NCBI RefSeq assembly: GCF_038502225.1
Contig: NC_091293.1
Location: 17,282,786 to 17,346,785, forward strand
Source: Cherax quadricarinatus
Taxonomy: Eukaryota > Arthropoda > Malacostraca > Decapoda > Parastacidae
DNA: 64,000 nt
Reading direction: 5' to 3'
Shown here: positions 59,015-64,000 of the stretch, in pieces
How positions within the stretch are numbered: the stretch's first letter is position 1
Layout: the number at the start of each line of letters is the position of its first letter
The notes under the pieces: generated by a model
Database searches by the model: none
Told to the model about the DNA's origin: nothing
Seen by the model: only the letters and a program-made list of their open reading frames with translations
Translations under genes and position numbers: made by a program

Positions 59015-60206
59015 ATGTTTTTGGATTTTCAGGGGTTGCATCGGGCTCGTCTCAGAATTTGGGAATGTATGAGGAGTTCCGTGATATGGTGTGAAATGGC
59101 AGCGTAGTTGTGGAGTGTGTTTTAAGTAAGTTTGTGGTGGTTTGTAAGGGAAAAGTTGTTAAGATTTTTATGATATGGAAATGAGCAATATTTGTGTGCA
59201 TGTGAAAAGTATACGGTCATACTCAGAATGGTATACTGATGTATGTTATGGATAAGTTAAATTTGGCATATGTTGTGATGTATTATCAGGACTGGTGGTT
59301 GTATTAAGCAACGGACATGCGGGCGTGATAAATATGTCTGTGTACCAAATGTACTGCTAATAATGAGATAATACAATGTGTGTGATTTTTATCATACATC
59401 AAGTGTATATAGCAGTATGTAAGAGAGAATTTCATGTACTCAGTATGGGTTGTATATTGGTATTCGGTGAAGTTCAGTGAATATTATTGACGAGTGATGG
59501 GTATATAAGGACGTGTTCATGTACAATGTGTTAAGTAGGGTTAGGATGGTGAGGCAAGAACTGCTGCGGTCTGTAGAATAAGAATATAGTCTTGTTTAAG
59601 TTAATGTTTAATAGTAATGACTATGTATATTTCATTATATAGTAGAAGAAGTTTGTTACTTAAAACTGGAAATTATATTTGAAAAATATTACTAAATATA
59701 CGTGATTGTGTAAGTTCGCTTGTAGGATGAATGTAGTGAATGGAAGTGAGGTGGGACGAATCATTTGTTATATTATACTGTGTTTAGTTTTTCTGTGGTG
59801 AGGTGTGGAGATTATTTTCAAACCTTTATTTGTTTCGTAATTATTGAGGTGTTACGTATTATGTATTTGATATGAAGTTTAATATACAACAATAATAAGT
59901 GTGTAAAGAATTTTTGGATAATTGAGAATGTCTTCGTACATACAGTTTTATGTAAAATGTCAATACCTGTGACATTTTTTGGGTTATATTGCATATTGTG
60001 TTTATGGCTGCAATTTTGGATGTAATAAACCCACCTGTATATGAAGCTGTGGGCTGTCTTTAGTTTAGTTTTATGTATAAGTTTAGTGCTACGGTAGGGA
60101 ATGTGGAGTTTTCTTTTGTTATATATAATGGATACGTTTCATTGCTTACATTGTCTACATGTATAACTATGTATTGCGTTTTTCAATAAAATATAAAAAA
60201 AAAAAA
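59015..60206 (+). other. 3' UTR of Tx1-like copy 2
   Basis: AT-rich untranslated region with no credible frame. It ends with the AATAAA signal and poly(A) tail that would be used for transcript processing. Confidence 0.75.
60185..60190 (+). terminator. Polyadenylation signal AATAAA of Tx1-like copy 2
   Basis: AATAAA lies just before the terminal A run (60195-60208), as expected for an L1-group LINE transcript. Confidence 0.75.
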
Positions 60207-60226
60207 AATTCCTCTAAAAGGGATCC
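60207..60226 (-). mobile_element. Sliver of Tx1-like copy 3 between two insertions
   Basis: Right copy of the 10-bp target duplication followed by AAAGGGATCC. On the minus strand CAGGATCCCTTTT encodes QDPF, the residues that precede YRG in Tx1-like RTs. This bridges the right part (61196 and above, RQGCPISQIF) and the left part (54270 and below). Confidence 0.65.
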
Positions 60227-61195
60227 TGGAGTTTACCTGGAGAGAGTTCCGGGGGTCAACGCCCCCGCGGCCCGGTGGGTGGTGGATCAGCGCCTGATCC
60301 AACCAGGCTGTTGCTGCTGGCTGCACGCAAACCAACGTACGAGCCACAGCCCGGCTGATCAGGAACTGACTTTAGGTGCTTGTCCAGTGCCAGCTTGAAG
60401 ACTGCCAGGGGTCTGTTGGTAATCCCCCTTATGTGTGCTGGGAGGCAGTTGAACAGTCTCGGGCCCCTGACACTTATTGTATGGTCTCTTAACGTGCTAG
60501 TGACACCCCTGCTTTTCATTGGGGGGATGGTGCATCGTCTGCCAAGTCTTTTGCTTTCGTAGTGAGTGATTTTCGTGTGCAAGTTCGGTACTAGTCCCTC
60601 TAGGATTTTCCAGGTGTATATAATCATGTATCTCTCCCTCCTGCGTTCCAGGGAATACAGGTTTAGGAACCTCAAGCGCTCCCAGTAATTGAGGTGTTTT
60701 ATCTCCGTTATGCGCGCCGTGAAAGTTCTCTGTACATTTTCTAGGTCGGCAATTTCACCTGCCTTGAAAGGTGCTGTTAGTGTGCAGCAATATTCCAGCC
60801 TAGATAGAACAAGTGACCTGAAGAGTGTCATCATGGGCTTGGCCTCCCTAGTTTTGAAGGTTCTCATTATCCATCCTGTCATTTTTCTAGCAGATGCGAT
60901 TGATACAATGTTATGGTCCTTGAAGGTGAGATCCTTCGACATAATCACTCCCAGGTCTTTGACGTTGGTGTTTCGCTCTATTTTGTGGCCAGAATTTGTT
61001 TTGTACTCTGATGAAAATTTAATTTCCTCATGTTTACCATATCTGAGTAATTGAAATTTCTCATCGTTGAACTTCATATTGTTTTCTGCAGCCCACTGAA
61101 AGATTTGGTTGATGTCCGCCTGGAGCCTTGCAGTGTCTGCAATGGAAGACACTGTCATGCAGATTCGGGTGTCATCTGCAAAGGAAGACACGGAA
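60227..61195 (-). mobile_element. CR1-group LINE fragment of another family, 5'-truncated
   Basis: A minus-strand 3' part of a LINE distinct from copies A-J. It starts inside the RT palm (SSFADDTRI, catalytic FADD) at about 61195 and ends with a 3' sequence containing TTTACCTGGAGAGAGTTCC and GGGGTCAACGCCCCCGCGG. It is inserted in Tx1-like copy 3 between the codons for QIF and QDPF; about five codons of the host look lost. Confidence 0.82.
60256..61195 (-). pseudogene. CR1-group LINE ORF2 C-terminal part, open but truncated
   Basis: One uninterrupted frame from SSFADDTRIC to a stop at 60256. It includes FNDEKFQLLRYGK, VKDLGVIMSKDL, LVLSRLEYCC, LENVQRTFTARI, YWERLRFLNLYSLERRR and VRGPRLFNCLPAHIRG. 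These are the thumb and C-terminal features of CR1-group RTs. The first half of the RT and the whole endonuclease are absent. Confidence 0.82.
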
Positions 61196-63130
61196 AAAAT
61201 ATTTGTGAAATGGGACAACCTTGACGTAGACTCCTTCTCATCTGAATTTGTTCTCCTAACCTTCCATTTACCTGCACCCTCAAGGATGCATCTTGATACA
61301 GTAATTTGGCCCATGAAATAATTTCCTCTCCAAACCCCTGCCATCTCATAATCTTCCATAACGCTTCCCATTCTACACTATCATATGCCGCCTCCCAATC
61401 TATAGCCAACACCCCCCCCCCCCTCCCAATTTTACTCTTTCTTCAATAAAACTTCTAATCAAACCATGCCCGTCATACATAGACCTTCCCGGCACCCCAT
61501 ATTGTCCCTTATCAATCACTTTACCCAGGACCTTTTTTATTCTGTTAGCTAAAATCCTTGCAAAAATCTTATAATCACCACACAATAACGAAATAGCGTG
61601 ATAGTCTTTGACTGTTAATGGCTCACCTTTAGGCACTAAAACGACCACAGCCATCCGCTGCTGTGCCCCTAAAACCCGATCCCGCTTAAGGATATTGAAT
61701 AATCTTACCAAAAACCCTTTTAAAAAGCTCCAATTTTGAAGATAAAAGTCGCTGGGCAACCCATCAATTCCTGGTGCCTTACCTAATTGCGCCCCGGATA
61801 AAGCTTCCCATGTCTCGCACTCCGTTATCGGCCCTCCCAAAACGAATCGATCATGCTCTGTCAACTAACACCGCACAAACAAGCTATTTCGCTTATTCCC
61901 ACACTTTGCGTTTTCAACTTAACCCAAGCATCAATATACCCACTCATACCCTCAGTCGTCAACACCTGATCCACTTATACCCTTGCATACCTACCTGAAC
62001 ATTCAACCCCATTAACTCCATTGCCTTGCGACGTCTGTGTTGACTCCGCAACACACGCCGACGGCCGATCTCCCCACAAAACCTCGTCAATCCCGCCCTT
62101 AAGCCTTTCCCCATCAAACCTCTCATTTTGTAAATTTTGTGTATGTTCCTTCAAACTTTCAATTTCCATAACAGGATAATTAGCATTAATTTGTGCACAG
62201 CATTCGCGCAACTGCCCCTCTAAATATTTTTGAAAACCATATTGTAACTGATTATATCTTGTCCCTCGATTAATATAATATTCCTTAATACGTTTTTTGG
62301 CTATCATTTCCCACCAGTTAACCATGGCAGCATCCCCTGGTGCTTCAACCACTAAACGATCCCACATATGTCCAAAAGACAATCCTCTTCCTTCAATAAC
62401 CTTACATTTAATTTCCAAAATGGACCCCTCCGAGGCACACCCACAATATCCACATCTATTACAACACCTCTATGATCCGAAAAAACCACATCTATCACAT
62501 TCACCCTCCGCACAGTAACCGCACAAGGCACGTACATTCGGTCCAACCTCGCCGCATAACCTCGTTTAATGAAGGTATACTCTACCATCCCTTCCCCCCC
62601 CCCTGCACACATCCTTTAACCCCACCCCGGTCAATAAATCCCCCAATATACCCAAACAACACCCCGCACCTCTAGGCTCCACATCTTTACGACGTATCAC
62701 GCAATTCCAATCTCCACCTATTATTGCAACATTCGGTAAGCCACGTAAAAAATAGACCAGCACGTCCCGAACAAATTTAGTTTTAATACTCACGTCACCC
62801 TCAGCCGGACCATATACACATACTAAACTAATGGGAACCCTACCCCAAGTTCCATCCACTCTAATTACCCTCCCCTCCCCCCCTTCACTATGCCTTACTA
62901 TAAACGGGCTAGTTTCCTTTACCAAAATGGCAGCCCCACCTTTCAAACGTGTCACATGTTCCATGCATACATTATAACCACTCATATCCAACTCATAACC
63001 AGGCCTAAAATTATGTTCCTGTAAGAATACCACATCCACACCTAGTCGCACCAAATACTCATTAAACCACTTAAGCTTCCTCTCAGCTCTCAACCCGTTA
63101 ATATTAATAGTAAAACACTTGAATTCAACA
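61196..63130 (-). pseudogene. Tx1-like LINE ORF2: endonuclease and first half of RT, frameshifted
   Basis: In coding order: FTININGLRAERK, FLQEHNFRPG, VYGPAEGD and GGDWNCVIR; a break in a G10 run (62594-62603); RLDRMYV, FSDHRGV and WKLNVRLL; a break; YYINRGTRYNQLQYGF and WGDRPSACV; a break; KAPGIDGLPSDFY and ISLLCGDYKIFARILANR; a break in a G12 run (61412-61423); LAIDWEAAYDSVE (motif A) and SLRQGCPISQIF (motif B), where the CR1-group insertion interrupts. The YVDD part lies at 54200. Confidence 0.85.
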
Positions 63131-63162
63131 AATGGGTTTTCCTTTTGTCCCAGACATTGACT

Positions 63163-64000
63163 TTACCCCAGTTCGTTTCGCAACACCTCTGTCCCTCCCC
63201 CCTTTTTGGGAATCACCTTTGCAATCCCTTGATCCTTGGGTTCACCTTTCTCTCTCTGCTGTACCTCCACCCAAGACTTTTTCCCAGGGTGTTGGGCAGG
63301 AGTTAGCACATCATCAGAATCCGATGATGCTGCAGTCCTCTTTCGTGTCCCGCCCTCCACCTGCATTTGGACATCTGAAGCACCGTCCTGATGCACCTCC
63401 ACCTCTACTGCATGCACCTTCAATCCTTTAGAGACTCTCGTCGACAAAACGTCATCTCCTGCCATACCATCATTCACAGCCGTCCCCAGAACTAAGCCTG
63501 GGTCTCCCACATAATCTAGGACAGATTCCTCTAACAAGACATCCAACGCCTTTACCAAAGACGCCGCCATTTCTTCACCCATATTAGGTATTCTCTCCTC
63601 TAAAACCTGATGCATATCCAAAGACTGAGATTCTCCTTGTAGCGTTACAACTGGCGATTCGAGCTCCTTTTCTTTGTCCACCTCCTCACTCCGTGACAAT
63701 CGTTGTTGGGGTGGCGTAGCAAGAGGCTGTTCTCGCTCGTCGCCTACCTCGCCCACTGGCTGCCGTTGCCGTTGTTGCGCCGGGTACCCACTTCATTTCC
63801 CACACTGCGCCGCGATGTGGTCATATGACCCACATAGCCGACACGTACGTTGTTGCCCCGCATACGTTACATAGACTTGAGTCCGTAATTCCTTCAACAC
63901 AACATATGAAGGAATAGGATGTCATAGAGTCATTTTAACAGTATATGTACCTTCCAGCGTACCTGCATACGGTCCAGTTGCCCATCTCCCTGCTGTGGCT
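63163..64000 (-). pseudogene. Tx1-like LINE ORF1, start beyond the window, broken
   Basis: The last part is open from 63756 to 63163 and carries the conserved patch SDSDDVLTPAQHPGKKSW. Upstream toward the window edge lies the CCHC knuckle CRLCGSYDHIAAQCG (about 63800-63850), preceded by RTQVYVTYAGQQ and GPYAGTLEGTYTVKM. In-frame stops occur near 63926 and just after the knuckle. It is homologous to ORF1 of copies 1 and 2. Confidence 0.82.

Larger units (their letters stand above)
54271..60206 (+). mobile_element. Tx1-like (L1-group) LINE copy 2, full length, 5.94 kb
   Basis: A complete plus-strand element: 5' UTR of about 86 bp starting TAAACATTCGCCG (similar to ATACATTCGTCTC in copy 1), intact ORF1, ORF2 with one frameshift, a 3' UTR of 1.25 kb that begins with an A41-G12 tract, AATAAA at 60185-60190 and a poly(A) tail. 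It inserted into Tx1-like copy 3 with a 10-bp target duplication. It is the best-preserved member of this family in the window. Confidence 0.88.
61196..64000 (-). mobile_element. Tx1-like LINE copy 3, 5' half (runs off window end)
   Basis: The continuation of the element at 51555-54270: the first part of RT, the endonuclease and most of ORF1. Adding the three pieces gives about 5.54 kb. Comparison with copy 2 suggests about 0.47 kb (5' UTR and ORF1 N-terminus) lies beyond the window. Confidence 0.82.

Overview
The window looks like a piece of a eukaryotic genome made almost entirely of mobile elements and satellites. I recognise no single-copy host gene, rRNA or canonical tRNA. The mix points to an arthropod and most likely a decapod crustacean: CR1-clade LINEs, Tx1/L1-group LINEs with ORF1 zinc knuckles, an I-clade LINE with an RNase H domain, a Ty3/Gypsy-type element, a tRNA-derived repeat, long (CA)n tracts and a 22-bp satellite. 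The decapod call is an inference from familiar LINE 3' ends and is not proven by any host gene.

Region 1 (1-26548) is a chain of ten copies (A to J) of one CR1-clade LINE. Copies A-G lie on the minus strand and H-J on the plus strand. Every visible 5' end, truncated at a different internal point, abuts a (CA)n/(GT)n tract, and every visible intact 3' end runs into one. Copy I keeps an uninterrupted 963-aa ORF2 (21952-24843), the best candidate for a recently active source. Copy H is split by a 3.95-kb Gypsy-type LTR element (17330-21279, target duplication GTTTG). That element keeps a broken gag-protease but no pol. Inside it sits a 272-bp tRNA-like repeat block in inverted plus tandem arrangement with an 11-bp target duplication.

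Region 2 (26549-34655) holds a CTCCAGTTATA minisatellite split by a 6.5-kb full-length I-clade LINE (26719-33236, minus strand, 13-bp target duplication). Its ORF1 has two in-frame stops and its ORF2 two frameshifts. Next comes a broken ORF1 of another LINE carrying an SGNH-esterase domain (33838-34672).

Region 3 (34656-43559) is 8.9 kb of a 22-bp satellite with a higher-order structure made by internal segmental duplications. Two smaller minisatellites follow, of 42 bp (43981-44440) and 27 bp (44690-44970).

Region 4 (45617-64000) is a nest of Tx1-like LINEs. Copy 1 (45617-51460) has its middle inverted and carries a 424-bp solo LTR of the same Gypsy-type family. Copy 3 (minus strand) runs from 51555 past the window end. 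It is interrupted by full-length Tx1-like copy 2 (plus strand, 54271-60206, 10-bp direct repeat) and by a 5'-truncated CR1-group fragment (60227-61195). Most coding frames here are broken, often at G homopolymers.

The genes act together only in the sense of LINE biology: ORF1 proteins bind RNA, ORF2 supplies endonuclease and reverse transcriptase, and the tRNA-like repeat would depend on such enzymes for mobility.
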